IMG/VR virus record: IMGVR_UViG_3300025168_013319
Location: 1-36,167 of that record
Reading direction: 5' to 3' (one strand)
DNA length: 36,167 nt
DNA from: a virus
Position 1 is the first letter of the stretch. Each line of letters begins with the position of its first letter. Positions 8,026-15,968 of the stretch are shown piece by piece. Under the pieces are notes generated by a model. The model made no database searches, had not been told where the DNA came from, and saw only the letters and a list, made by a program, of their open reading frames with translations. Made by a program: the position numbers and the translations under genes.

Positions 8026-8702
8026 AATTGATTACTTATTCATTATGGGGCGACAATCCAGTATACACGATTGGCGCGATTAAAAATGCAAAACAAGCAA
8101 TGGAGATGCTACCCGAATGGACATGTAGATTCTACATTGCCGATACTGTAGACTCTGCCATCGTTCGAAGTCTTGAGTTATTCCCGAACGTACAAACTGA
8201 AATGAGAACAGAGGAACCCGGATCGCTAGGTATGTTCTGGCGATTCGAACCAGCAGAAGACAGCAGTGTGTCACACATGATTTCGCGTGACACAGATTGT
8301 CGTTTCTGTGCGAGAGAAGTTTCCGCCATCAACGAGTGGGTTGACTCTGGTGAACAGTTTCATATCATGCGAGATCACCCGTACCACGGCGTTCCAATGC
8401 TCGGCGGAATGTGGGGTTGCCGAGGCGGAGCAGTTCCAAACATCGTTCGAATGATGGAAGACTTCAATGCGACAGATGAGAAGAGTCAGGATCAGTGGTT
8501 CCTTTGGAAACACATTCATCCTCTGTCTCTGAAAAATTGTATGGTACACGATCCGTTCTTTGCAGATACGGACTTCCCTATCACAGAGCGACCAAGTGAC
8601 GGTGTTGATTTCGTTGGACAATGTTTTGACGAGAATGATAAACCGGGAGGCAACTGGAAACACGATTTAGAAGTATTGGAGGAAGCACTATGCCAAAAGT
8701 GA
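8022..8702 (+). CDS. Putative glycosyltransferase, uncharacterised family
   Basis: This 226-residue protein begins VKLITYSLWGDNPVYTIGAI, an opening I associate with a family of small uncharacterised transferase-like proteins. It has a possible DXD motif (SRDTDCR, about 90-96) and a well-formed MRDHPYHGVPMLGGMWG block (about 115-131). I take GTG 8022 as the start because it makes a GTGA overlap with the previous stop; an in-frame ATG at 7989 would extend back into the preceding gene. The end overlaps the next gene by 13 bases. The glycosyltransferase role rests on the acidic motif and neighbours and is only probable. Confidence 0.6.
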   Translation: MKLITYSLWGDNPVYTIGAIKNAKQAMEMLPEWTCRFYIADTVDSAIVRSLELFPNVQTEMRTEEPGSLGMFWRFEPAEDSSVSHMISRDTDCRFCAREVSAINEWVDSGEQFHIMRDHPYHGVPMLGGMWGCRGGAVPNIVRMMEDFNATDEKSQDQWFLWKHIHPLSLKNCMVHDPFFADTDFPITERPSDGVDFVGQCFDENDKPGGNWKHDLEVLEEALCQK

Positions 8703-9427
8703 TCATGTCGTGTGACGACAATCCATACTACCTAGACTTCTGGCCGTTGGTGTCATGGGTCTGGAAAGAGAAAATGGGAATCGAACCTGTCCTTGTTCAT
8801 GTCGGGGAGAAAGAACCGTCCACCGAACATGGACAGGTTCATTCCATGCCCGTAGACGAAACAGTTCCTATTCATACTCAGGCACAACTCTCTCGAATGT
8901 GGTACACACATAAAGAACCAAATACAACATGGATAACAAGTGACATTGATATGTTTCCTATGTCTCGTAAGTATTGGCAGTCCGTTGTCTTAGAATTTTC
9001 CCAACGTACATGGACAAACCTAAACAGCAACGCTGACTACTTTCCTATCTGCTACAACATGGCGAGAGGTGAAGTCTTTGCTGATGTTTTGGAGATCGAG
9101 TCTTCGTTCGCAGATTATTGCCATAAGGTTTCTGATTCGGTTGATGAAAACTTCGAACATAAACCAAACAACTGGCCGGAAGACGTAACATTATCAAAGT
9201 GGAATATTGATGAGGTTCATTCGTCACGAAAGATCTGTGAGTTTAGGGACTCTGGTGGAGATGTTTGTCAACCAATTCCCATGATGACATTGAACCGAAG
9301 AATTGACAGAACTAACTGGACATACGACAAAAGTATGGTACAATCGGGGGAGTATATTGATTGTCACTCTGTCCGTCCCTATAGCGTATACAGCATGGCA
9401 ATAAAGGATCTGTTGGGGTTACTATGA
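8690..9427 (+). CDS. Putative glycosyltransferase with DXD motif
   Basis: The protein is 245 residues. MPKVIMSCDDNPYYLDFWPL leads into a Rossmann-like half, and TTWITSDIDMFPMS (about 80-93) contains a DXD motif set like those of GT8-type and related GT-A enzymes. The remainder is unrecognised (SDSVDENFEHKPNNWPEDV, MMTLNRRIDRTNW). It lies in an overlapping run of transferase genes, with a four-base overlap at each side or close to it, which supports a carbohydrate role. Family and donor remain unassigned. Confidence 0.55.
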   Translation: MPKVIMSCDDNPYYLDFWPLVSWVWKEKMGIEPVLVHVGEKEPSTEHGQVHSMPVDETVPIHTQAQLSRMWYTHKEPNTTWITSDIDMFPMSRKYWQSVVLEFSQRTWTNLNSNADYFPICYNMARGEVFADVLEIESSFADYCHKVSDSVDENFEHKPNNWPEDVTLSKWNIDEVHSSRKICEFRDSGGDVCQPIPMMTLNRRIDRTNWTYDKSMVQSGEYIDCHSVRPYSVYSMAIKDLLGLL

Positions 9428-10104
9428 ATCATACCGAAATACCATTCTACATTTGTCATTGTAAGAAACTAACAGAACGAAAAGAACCACTTGAAAAAGA
9501 ATTGGATCGTGTTGGCATCAAAAATGCGACATGGATTCTGGATTTCGATGGTGACGAGTTACCTGATGGATACGAGGAAACTATTCTGAATACCTCTTTG
9601 TGGGGCGAAAGAATGCAGATGTCGATGTATCCCTCACCTCCTCGGTTCCGGGTATTGAGTAGACCTATTTCATCTTTAGTTATGAAGCATCGGGAATCAT
9701 ACCGAAAGTTCGTAGAAACTGATTCCGATTACGCACTTGTATCAGAAGACGATACAATCTTCAATGAAAATTTCGGGGATGAGTTCTCTGAGTTTATGGG
9801 AAGTATGCCACCGCAAGTTGACATCGTTCATATGTGTGCAGCGTCAGGCCTGTTTCCTAATGGCATCACCACTGATCAACATTTTTATGAACATCCATTG
9901 ACTAGGGGTACTGGATTATATCTGATATCAAAACGTGCTGCTACTATTATGTCCGAAGGACTTGATAGGTTCTGTGGTCCAATTGATTTTGAGATCAATT
10001 ATTTTGTTGAGAAGTATAATCTAAAATCCTTTTGGTTACACCCCCTGTTGGCAATTCAAGGATCCGAAACCGTTTATGGATCTTCTCTGTCTGGGGTACG
10101 ATGA
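9424..10104 (+). CDS. Family 25 glycosyltransferase-like protein
   Basis: GT25 enzymes include beta-1,4-galactosyltransferases of lipooligosaccharide. The 226-residue protein has the family layout: an opening IPFYICHCKKLTERKEPLEK in which the helix with ERK is the usual start, a central YALVSEDDTIF (about 102-112) with the GT25 EDD motif, and a later GTGLYLISKRAA (about 160-171), the GTxxYxIS box. It sits four bases into the previous gene and hands over to the GT29-like gene by ATGA at 10101. Family assignment is good; the sugar is unknown. Confidence 0.8.
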   Translation: MNHTEIPFYICHCKKLTERKEPLEKELDRVGIKNATWILDFDGDELPDGYEETILNTSLWGERMQMSMYPSPPRFRVLSRPISSLVMKHRESYRKFVETDSDYALVSEDDTIFNENFGDEFSEFMGSMPPQVDIVHMCAASGLFPNGITTDQHFYEHPLTRGTGLYLISKRAATIMSEGLDRFCGPIDFEINYFVEKYNLKSFWLHPLLAIQGSETVYGSSLSGVR

Positions 10105-10787
10105 ATTACACAGAGTTCCTAAAAAATAAAACAGTGGCGTTGGTTGTGTCTGGTTCATCATTGAAGGATTCTGGGCGTGGTGAGGAGATCGACTCTTATG
10201 ATATTGTGATCCGATTGAACCGAGCGTTACCAATAAAAAATCAAAAAGATGTTGGACAAAGGACAGATGTATTGTATAATACACTTGATGGTTATCCTGA
10301 CGCCGGAGGACCAATCGACGGAGAGTTGTGGAAAAGATGTGGAGTTCAGATGGTTTGTTCAACGTACCCTAAATCAGAATACTTCACACACCCACAGAGA
10401 TCTGAAAACTTGGATTCTATTTTACCCACTCGTTGGATGTCGGATGAAACATACTACCCAATCAAAGAAAAGGTTAAGTTCAGACCCAATTCAGGAACCA
10501 CCACATTGGTAGACTTGCTTTCTTTTGATATGAAAAGCATCCATCTATTTGGGTTGGATTTCTTCCGCACGTTGTATGATACTGGTTATCTGTCCGATGG
10601 TGGAAGCGTGAAGGAGTTTGAATCACATTTGGCAATGAATCAGAATGATCGACACGATCCTGACTCGCAGTATTTGTTTTTCAAAAACGATATCTATCCA
10701 AATGATGATCGTATTATCGTGGATAAATATTTCCAAGACATCTTGAGTGATTCTAGTTATGATAAAATGTTTTTTGTAGAGGATTGA
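10101..10787 (+). CDS. GT29 / sialyltransferase-like glycosyltransferase
   Basis: GT29 enzymes move sialic acid from CMP-sialic acid. The 228-residue protein carries a recognisable L sialylmotif, VALVVSGSSLKDS (12-24), then EEIDSYDIVIRLNRA, then DVGQRTDVLY. It also has an S-type motif with RPNSGTTTLVDLL and IHLFGLDFF, and a late RHDPDSQYLFF histidine/acidic box. The paired cysteines of animal enzymes in the L and S motifs are absent. ATG 10101 makes an ATGA overlap with the GT25-like stop. The next gene encodes a CMP-sugar synthetase, the expected donor maker. That the donor is CMP-sialic acid itself is not proven; a CMP-linked relative is equally possible. Confidence 0.78.
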   Translation: MNYTEFLKNKTVALVVSGSSLKDSGRGEEIDSYDIVIRLNRALPIKNQKDVGQRTDVLYNTLDGYPDAGGPIDGELWKRCGVQMVCSTYPKSEYFTHPQRSENLDSILPTRWMSDETYYPIKEKVKFRPNSGTTTLVDLLSFDMKSIHLFGLDFFRTLYDTGYLSDGGSVKEFESHLAMNQNDRHDPDSQYLFFKNDIYPNDDRIIVDKYFQDILSDSSYDKMFFVED

Positions 10788-10789
10788 TA

Positions 10790-11929
10790 ATGAAATCTGT
10801 TGCAATGATTCCTGCCCGACTCGGCAGTAAAAGAGTCCACAATAAAAATCTTAGACTAATTGGTGGTAAACCATTAGTGTCTTATATCATTGAGTCTGTG
10901 ATAAAGTCCGGTGCGTTTGCACTTGAGGATATCTACATCAACTCTGAGTCGGATGTGTTCAAATCAATTGCAGATGACTATGGTATTAAGTTTTATAAAA
11001 GACCTGATAGTTTATCTACAGATAGTGCAACGAACGATGACTTCGTTTTAGACTTTATTAACACAGTTGATTGTGGTATGATTTTTCAATTCCTGCCGAC
11101 TTCACCTTTTATTCTTGGATCAACCATCCGAGAGTTTTATGATTGCATGATCGATAGCAACACCGAAACATTAATTTCTACTACAGACGTTCGGATCGAG
11201 TGTCTCTATGATGGACAACCATTGAACTTCAAGCAGAAGGAAAAGACACCACCTTCACAATCCCTGACTCCAGTCAAGGCATACGCTTGTGGTATGATGG
11301 CATGGGAAACACGCAGATATAAAACGAACATGGAGAGATACAACTCTGGATATCATGGTGGGGATGGAAAGACTGGATTCTTCCCAGTGTCTGGGTTTGC
11401 ATCAGTTGATATTGATACAGTTGATGACTTTCTTTTGGCGGAGAGAATCGTAGAATCTATGGATAACGATCAAAAGATGGAAGTTCAATACTACGATCCA
11501 GAATTGCACTCGGGCGTTCGCTCAGAAGTTCATGTTCCTACTATTCTAAAGACTGACGGTGTAGAGGCCTCGAATTTCGAACAAGAGAATCAGACTATCA
11601 CGAACCTCGATGACCTTTTAAAAAAAAACATGAATGATTCGTGGATGCATCGTGTTATAAATTCAGAGAGCAATAGTTGTTGTGTAATTCATCAAAGACC
11701 CGGCGAGGGTAATCGCCGTCACTATCATCCATCATGGAATGAGTGGTGGTATATACTAAAGGGAGAATGGGACTTCGAGATTGAAGGAACCGTTCATAGA
11801 GTTAAGAAGGGTGATCTGGTTTTCATTCCAAAGAACCGATGGCATTGTATCAAATGTGTTGGTGATCAACCCGCAGCAAGATTAGCAGTCAGCAGAGAAG
11901 ACGTATCGCATGTCTATAAAAACGACTAA
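10790..11929 (+). CDS. CMP-sugar synthetase (NeuA-like) fused to a C-terminal cupin
   Basis: The N-terminal ~225 residues are a cytidylyltransferase of the acylneuraminate group: MIPARLGSKRVHNKN (6-20) is the CTP-binding loop, GGKPLVSYIIESV follows, and FLPTSPF (101-107) matches the QPTSPLR box of CMP-NeuAc/pseudaminate synthetases. The C-terminal part (about 285-375) is a cupin with histidines in RRHYHPSWNEWW (about 309-320) and GDLVFIPKNRWHCI. This fusion is uncommon. The cupin might bind the product or catalyse an epimerisation. ATG 10790 has GAGG eight bases upstream; a TTG at 10784 is less likely. It stands between the GT29-like transferase and an aminotransferase. No NeuB-type synthase occurs in the window. 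Confidence 0.85.
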   Translation: MKSVAMIPARLGSKRVHNKNLRLIGGKPLVSYIIESVIKSGAFALEDIYINSESDVFKSIADDYGIKFYKRPDSLSTDSATNDDFVLDFINTVDCGMIFQFLPTSPFILGSTIREFYDCMIDSNTETLISTTDVRIECLYDGQPLNFKQKEKTPPSQSLTPVKAYACGMMAWETRRYKTNMERYNSGYHGGDGKTGFFPVSGFASVDIDTVDDFLLAERIVESMDNDQKMEVQYYDPELHSGVRSEVHVPTILKTDGVEASNFEQENQTITNLDDLLKKNMNDSWMHRVINSESNSCCVIHQRPGEGNRRHYHPSWNEWWYILKGEWDFEIEGTVHRVKKGDLVFIPKNRWHCIKCVGDQPAARLAVSREDVSHVYKND

Positions 11930-11930
11930 T

Positions 11931-13052
11931 ATGAGTTTCTGGGATATGCGGATTGACTTTGATAAAAGTCATGGAAGTTATCTCTTCGACAAGAATACTA
12001 ACAGAGAGTACCTAGACTTCTTTGGTATGTACTCGTCTCTACCTCTCGGATACAATCACAAAGTATTTGATGAGGAGTTCCATCGTGAAATGAGAAGTAT
12101 CTCTACCGTCAAGGTCGCCAACTGTGAATTTCATACGGACGTATATGATAGGTTCTGTGATAAGTTAAATCAGTTTGCTGGTCTTGGCAAGTACGAAAAC
12201 TATCACTTTACTTGCACCGGATCATTGGCCGTCGAATGTGCTTGCAAACTTGCAATGGATTATAGTGGTAAGGATACCATAGTTTCCCTTGCGAATAGTT
12301 TTCATGGTATTCATTCTTATGGTAATTTCGCCACTAGTAAATTCTATCCAGTGAAAGATCGTCTTCATGGATTCCCCAATCTTCACTGGCCGAAAGTTCA
12401 TAATGTATTTGAATTGGACTTTCAAATAACCAAAGGTAATGTTGCCGGTATTTTAGTTGAACCAATTCAAGCGACATTTGGGGACAATCATTTTAGCATG
12501 GGATATCTCAAGTCTATCTCTAAGATGGCAAAGGACAATGACATTCCATTGATCTTCGATGAGATTCAAACAGGGTTTGGTACAACAGGCAAACCTTGGT
12601 ACTTCGAGCATCTTGATATCGAACCGGATATTGTTGTGTTTGGCAAAAAAAGTCAGGTGTCTGGTATCATGAGTACCCCAAAGATCCCGTTCACAAACGG
12701 CAGTCGTTTGTGTGTTACCTTTGATGGTGATATAGTAGACATGTTGAGATCAACTTATATAATGAAGGCATACGAAGAATATGACTTGCTAAATAATGCC
12801 ATACAGCAGGGGAAAAAATTAGTCAACGATCTTTCCTCTGTGGATGGTTTGCTGAATGTGAGAGGCATCGGATTGATGATTGCTTTTGACATGGAAAGCA
12901 AAACCATCCGCGATAATTTTGTTGACAAACTCAAGAATAATGGTATGATATGTAATCCTACCGGAGAAAAGTCGGTTAGACTGCGACCAAACCTAGCAGT
13001 AACTGATGATGACATACAACAATGCATTTACACAATAAGGAGCAGTACATGA
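11931..13052 (+). CDS. Class III aminotransferase, lysine-6-aminotransferase-like
   Basis: A PLP enzyme of fold type I, 373 residues. DEIQTGFGTTGKPW (about 209-222) holds the aspartate that bonds the PLP nitrogen. FGKKSQVSG (237-245) gives the Schiff-base lysine (K239 or K240) and closely resembles the FGKKTQVCG box of L-lysine epsilon-aminotransferases. The C-terminal LRPNLAVTDDDI is also standard. In this cluster the substrate is more likely a keto-sugar or keto-cyclitol than lysine, but that is inference. ATG 11931 starts two bases after the previous stop; ATG 11910 is possible and would add seven residues. The stop overlaps the SIS gene by four bases. Confidence 0.85.
   Translation: MSFWDMRIDFDKSHGSYLFDKNTNREYLDFFGMYSSLPLGYNHKVFDEEFHREMRSISTVKVANCEFHTDVYDRFCDKLNQFAGLGKYENYHFTCTGSLAVECACKLAMDYSGKDTIVSLANSFHGIHSYGNFATSKFYPVKDRLHGFPNLHWPKVHNVFELDFQITKGNVAGILVEPIQATFGDNHFSMGYLKSISKMAKDNDIPLIFDEIQTGFGTTGKPWYFEHLDIEPDIVVFGKKSQVSGIMSTPKIPFTNGSRLCVTFDGDIVDMLRSTYIMKAYEEYDLLNNAIQQGKKLVNDLSSVDGLLNVRGIGLMIAFDMESKTIRDNFVDKLKNNGMICNPTGEKSVRLRPNLAVTDDDIQQCIYTIRSST
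12922..12949 (+). promoter_or_regulatory. Candidate sigma70-type promoter with extended -10
   Basis: TTGACA at 12922-12927, a 16-base spacer, TGG then TATGAT at 12944-12949. It matches 11 of 12 consensus bases and has the TGn extension. It lies in the end of the aminotransferase gene about 100 bases before the SIS gene and could give a separate transcript for the SIS-SDR-cyclase part. It may still be chance in coding DNA. Confidence 0.4.
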
Positions 13053-13615
13053 ACAGTGCGCCATTTGGAAATCTAGAAGAACAGTTGAGAGAAAAAGTAG
13101 AAACTCCTGAGTGGGAGAGAATGATTGAAGGTATCAACAATGCTGATACCATTTACGTCATCGGTAACGGTGGAAACATGGCGGTTGCTAGTCATGCAGC
13201 AGCAGACATTACTCGTCTAACTAAAAAGAGAGTGTGGTCTTTAGATAGTCAGTCTCTTCTGACCTCCATCGCCAACGATTTCGGTTATGAAAACATCTTC
13301 AAGGATTGGTTAGATCTTTATGCCAATCCCAATGAACGAAGTATGGTTATTGGATTTTCTGGTTCTGGTAATTCTAAGAATGTTGTTTCTGCTCTTAATT
13401 GGGCAAACGAAAATCACAATTGGGCATGTACTTTGATCTCCGGATCTGGTTCTAACTGTCTAGATTCTAAGATCCCAGAGATCAATTTCGATAATGATTA
13501 TTTTCATCAACATGAGATTCTTTCTGTCATGTGTTTCTACGAGATTGTATACAACCTCGGACACAAGTGTCCCACGATCAAGGCAGAATTGGTTCGTAAG
13601 TACGGAACTACCTGA
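13049..13615 (+). CDS. SIS-domain sugar-phosphate isomerase (GmhA-like)
   Basis: SIS domains bind phosphosugars; GmhA converts sedoheptulose 7-phosphate to a heptose 7-phosphate. The 188-residue size fits GmhA (about 190). The phosphate-binding parts are IYVIGNGGNMAVASHAAAD (35-53) and IGFSGSGNSKNVVSAL (101-116), and the C-terminal half has an EILSVMCFYEIVYNLGH helix similar to the family's last segment. ATG 13049 overlaps the preceding stop (ATGA) and has AGGAG upstream. The substrate is uncertain: a heptose, a hexosamine phosphate or another keto-sugar. It precedes the SDR with one shared base. Confidence 0.82.
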   Translation: MNSAPFGNLEEQLREKVETPEWERMIEGINNADTIYVIGNGGNMAVASHAAADITRLTKKRVWSLDSQSLLTSIANDFGYENIFKDWLDLYANPNERSMVIGFSGSGNSKNVVSALNWANENHNWACTLISGSGSNCLDSKIPEINFDNDYFHQHEILSVMCFYEIVYNLGHKCPTIKAELVRKYGTT

Positions 13616-14322
13616 TGGACTTGTTTGGTAAAACTGCATTAGTAACCGGAGCATCTAGGGGAATCGGTAAAGCGATTCAAACTACCCTTTCTGCTGCCGG
13701 TGCAGTTGTTTATACCACAAGCAAATCTCATCAAGATCATGATACGCACATGCAGGTTGACTTTACAAACTCATCTTCGCGTGAAAACTTTTATTCTAAG
13801 ATAAAAGATTTGAAGTTTGACATCTGTGTAAACAATGCTGGTGTCAATAAAATTAAATCATTTGATGGATTCACTCCAGAAGAATATGATCACATTATGG
13901 ATGTTAATATTAAATCACCATTCAGGATAAATCAAATAGTTGGTAAAAGCATGAGTGATAATGGCGGTGGTAAAATTATTAACATCGCCTCTATCTACGG
14001 TGTTGTATCTAAACCACAAAGACTTCTATACACGATGTCAAAATCATCTCTAATTGGAATGACTAAAACTCTAGCGGTAGAATTAGCACACAAGAATGTG
14101 TTAGTTAACTGTGTATCACCGGGATTCACTTTGACAGATTTGACAAGAGAAGTTTTGGGTGACAGTGGTATCGAACAGACACAAAATAAAATACCTATGG
14201 GTAGACTTGCCAATCCGAAAGAGATTGCGAACACAGTTTTGTTTTTGTGTAGTGATCTAAACACTTATATCACTGGACAAAATATAATAATAGACGGGGG
14301 GTATGTCAGTGGTGAAAAATGA
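13615..14322 (+). CDS. Short-chain dehydrogenase/reductase
   Basis: A classical SDR of 235 residues using NAD(P)H: TGASRGIGKAI (11-21) is the cofactor loop, NNAG sits at 73-76, and the catalytic residues are S126 (IASIYG), Y139 and K143 (YTMSK). VSPGFTLTDLT and the closing ITGQNIIIDGGY are FabG-like. In this cluster it probably oxidises or reduces a hydroxyl of a sugar or cyclitol intermediate, before or after the aminotransferase. It is not likely to serve fatty acid synthesis in this setting. It shares one base with the SIS gene and overlaps the cyclase-like gene by 20 bases. Confidence 0.87.
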   Translation: MDLFGKTALVTGASRGIGKAIQTTLSAAGAVVYTTSKSHQDHDTHMQVDFTNSSSRENFYSKIKDLKFDICVNNAGVNKIKSFDGFTPEEYDHIMDVNIKSPFRINQIVGKSMSDNGGGKIINIASIYGVVSKPQRLLYTMSKSSLIGMTKTLAVELAHKNVLVNCVSPGFTLTDLTREVLGDSGIEQTQNKIPMGRLANPKEIANTVLFLCSDLNTYITGQNIIIDGGYVSGEK

Positions 14323-15358
14323 ATTGGTGATCTCATCATCCTCACGAAAATATACCGTAGAGTTTTGTTCTTATCTCGATGTATTACGACAGTACGATAC
14401 AGACGATGTTGTTTTTATTGTTGACGATTATCTTGATGTCTCTGATCTGAAAAACCACAAAGTAATTTCATTGACGGCATCAGAATATCAAAAGTCATTC
14501 GATGGAGTTGGTGAACTCATCTCTAAGTTAACCGAACTCGATATAACACGCAACACTAAGTTGGTTGCGTTTGGTGGTGGAGTTATTCAAGATGTAACTT
14601 CATTCACCGCATCAATAATGTTTAGGGGCATAGAATGGGATTTCATACCAACCACACTATTGGCACAGGGTGACAGTTGTATTGGATCGAAAACATCCAT
14701 CAATTTTTCCAAGTATAAAAATAGACTGGGTAATTTTTATCCACCATCAGCAGTTTATATTGATGTTAGTTTGCTCGACACTCTCCCTCGTTTACAACTC
14801 ATGTCTGGGTTGGGTGAACTTTTACATTACATAATGATCGACGGCGAGGAAAGTTTACGACTATTCCGAGATCACTTCCACGGGGGCGAAGTTTCCCTAT
14901 CAGATCTTATCCGTAGGTGCTTGTTCATTAAAAAAACAATCATAGAAAATGATGAATTCGATAGGGGTGAGAGAATAATACTCAACTACGGACATTCATT
15001 TGGCCATGCCATTGAGGGTGCTATGAAAAATAAAATACCACACGGAATAGCAGTTGCATATGGTATGGACTGTGCAAATTTTATATCATGTAAAATGGGC
15101 ATGATGAATAGATCAGACTACAATCGATACAACGAAGTGTTGTCTGCAATCTACAAGGAGTATCCGATCGAGAATATGGAAACGGGAGACATGATTCAGT
15201 GTTTGGGTAAGGATAAGAAAAACACCAGAGATTCATATCGAGTTATTCTTTCCCACACCGCCGGTGACATGTTTGTACAGGACATAAATAAGGACAGTAC
15301 ATTAAATATTATGATTGATGAGTGGAGACTAAATTATGAAGCAATTGCTGGTATCTGA
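14303..15358 (+). CDS. Dehydroquinate-synthase-like sugar-phosphate cyclase
   Basis: This superfamily (DHQS, EEV synthase, DOI synthase) turns a keto-sugar phosphate into a carbocycle using NAD and a metal. The 351-residue protein has GGGVIQDV (91-98), PTTLLAQGDS (116-125), K130, KN (139-140), E172, the metal histidines in NYGHSFGH (228-235) and H247. Aligned to DHQS, K210, R224 and N228 keep the triad that holds the substrate carboxylate, but the usual lysine of AEVIK is histidine (H175) and one glutamate is aspartate (D220). So the substrate may be an acid like DAHP, or differ. The start is ambiguous: ATG 14303 or GTG 14309, both near a G-run at 14296-14301. It overlaps its neighbours on both sides. 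Confidence 0.83.
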   Translation: MSVVKNELVISSSSRKYTVEFCSYLDVLRQYDTDDVVFIVDDYLDVSDLKNHKVISLTASEYQKSFDGVGELISKLTELDITRNTKLVAFGGGVIQDVTSFTASIMFRGIEWDFIPTTLLAQGDSCIGSKTSINFSKYKNRLGNFYPPSAVYIDVSLLDTLPRLQLMSGLGELLHYIMIDGEESLRLFRDHFHGGEVSLSDLIRRCLFIKKTIIENDEFDRGERIILNYGHSFGHAIEGAMKNKIPHGIAVAYGMDCANFISCKMGMMNRSDYNRYNEVLSAIYKEYPIENMETGDMIQCLGKDKKNTRDSYRVILSHTAGDMFVQDINKDSTLNIMIDEWRLNYEAIAGI

Positions 15359-15968
15359 TAGCAAAAATTTTGTGTATCACTTCATACCAAGGGCGGGAGC
15401 AAGTTCCCTAAAGTACCATCTTCAGAAATATGTAGAAGGTATGATCCCAGTACACAGAGACAACGTAGAGGTTCATGATTCTCCGTTGCATAAGGAGATC
15501 CGCAAGGTTGCAAGACCAGTTGCTGATCTACCGAATTACCCAAACCATTTTAAGTTTGTGGTAGTTCGTAACCCATACGATAGAATAATTTCTTATTACT
15601 ACGAGTATATTGCAGAGGACTTTGATAAATTCCTAGAGTATATCGATGTTCTTCGTCATGACTGGCAACCAAAAAAGCACGATCATGTTATTCCTATCCG
15701 GTACATGATGAACAAAACAACATACTATGATCGAATCTATAGACTAGAAGACAATGCATTTGAAATGATTCAGACTGAATTAAATCTTGATCCTTTTGAT
15801 GATGTCCGATTTAGTGTGTCTTCTAGACTAGGTGAGCAAAACCCTCTAACAGAAACACAGATGAAAAATCTCTGTGATCTAGTAGAGGAAGTTTATAATA
15901 TTGATTTACAAACTTTTAATTACACAAGAGAAGATTCAAATTACTTGAGGAGAATGCATTATGTTTGA
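15336..15968 (+). CDS. Sulfotransferase
   Basis: A PAPS-dependent sulfotransferase fold protein of 210 residues. FIPRAGASSL (16-25) corresponds to the 5'-phosphosulfate loop and VVVRNPYDRIISYYYEY (75-91) to the 3'-phosphate motif (RxPxxRxxSxY). The C-terminal half with YRLEDNAFEMI matches Sulfotransfer_2-type carbohydrate enzymes in layout. It probably adds sulfate to a sugar made or transferred by its neighbours; sulfate donor must come from the host. ATG 15336 has GGAG upstream and overlaps the cyclase-like gene by 23 bases; its own end overlaps the next gene by eight. Confidence 0.82.
   Translation: MKQLLVSDSKNFVYHFIPRAGASSLKYHLQKYVEGMIPVHRDNVEVHDSPLHKEIRKVARPVADLPNYPNHFKFVVVRNPYDRIISYYYEYIAEDFDKFLEYIDVLRHDWQPKKHDHVIPIRYMMNKTTYYDRIYRLEDNAFEMIQTELNLDPFDDVRFSVSSRLGEQNPLTETQMKNLCDLVEEVYNIDLQTFNYTREDSNYLRRMHYV

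Noticed and set aside
13615-14322. SDR as FabG for fatty acid synthesis
   Set aside because: The motifs are shared by many SDRs; no fatty acid gene is near and the setting is carbohydrate metabolism.
15283-15290. CATAAATA as a second late promoter
   Set aside because: The same 7/8 match occurs in the coding part of the cyclase-like gene with no structural gene after it, so it is probably chance. It also shows that the match at 34310 depends on its position for support.
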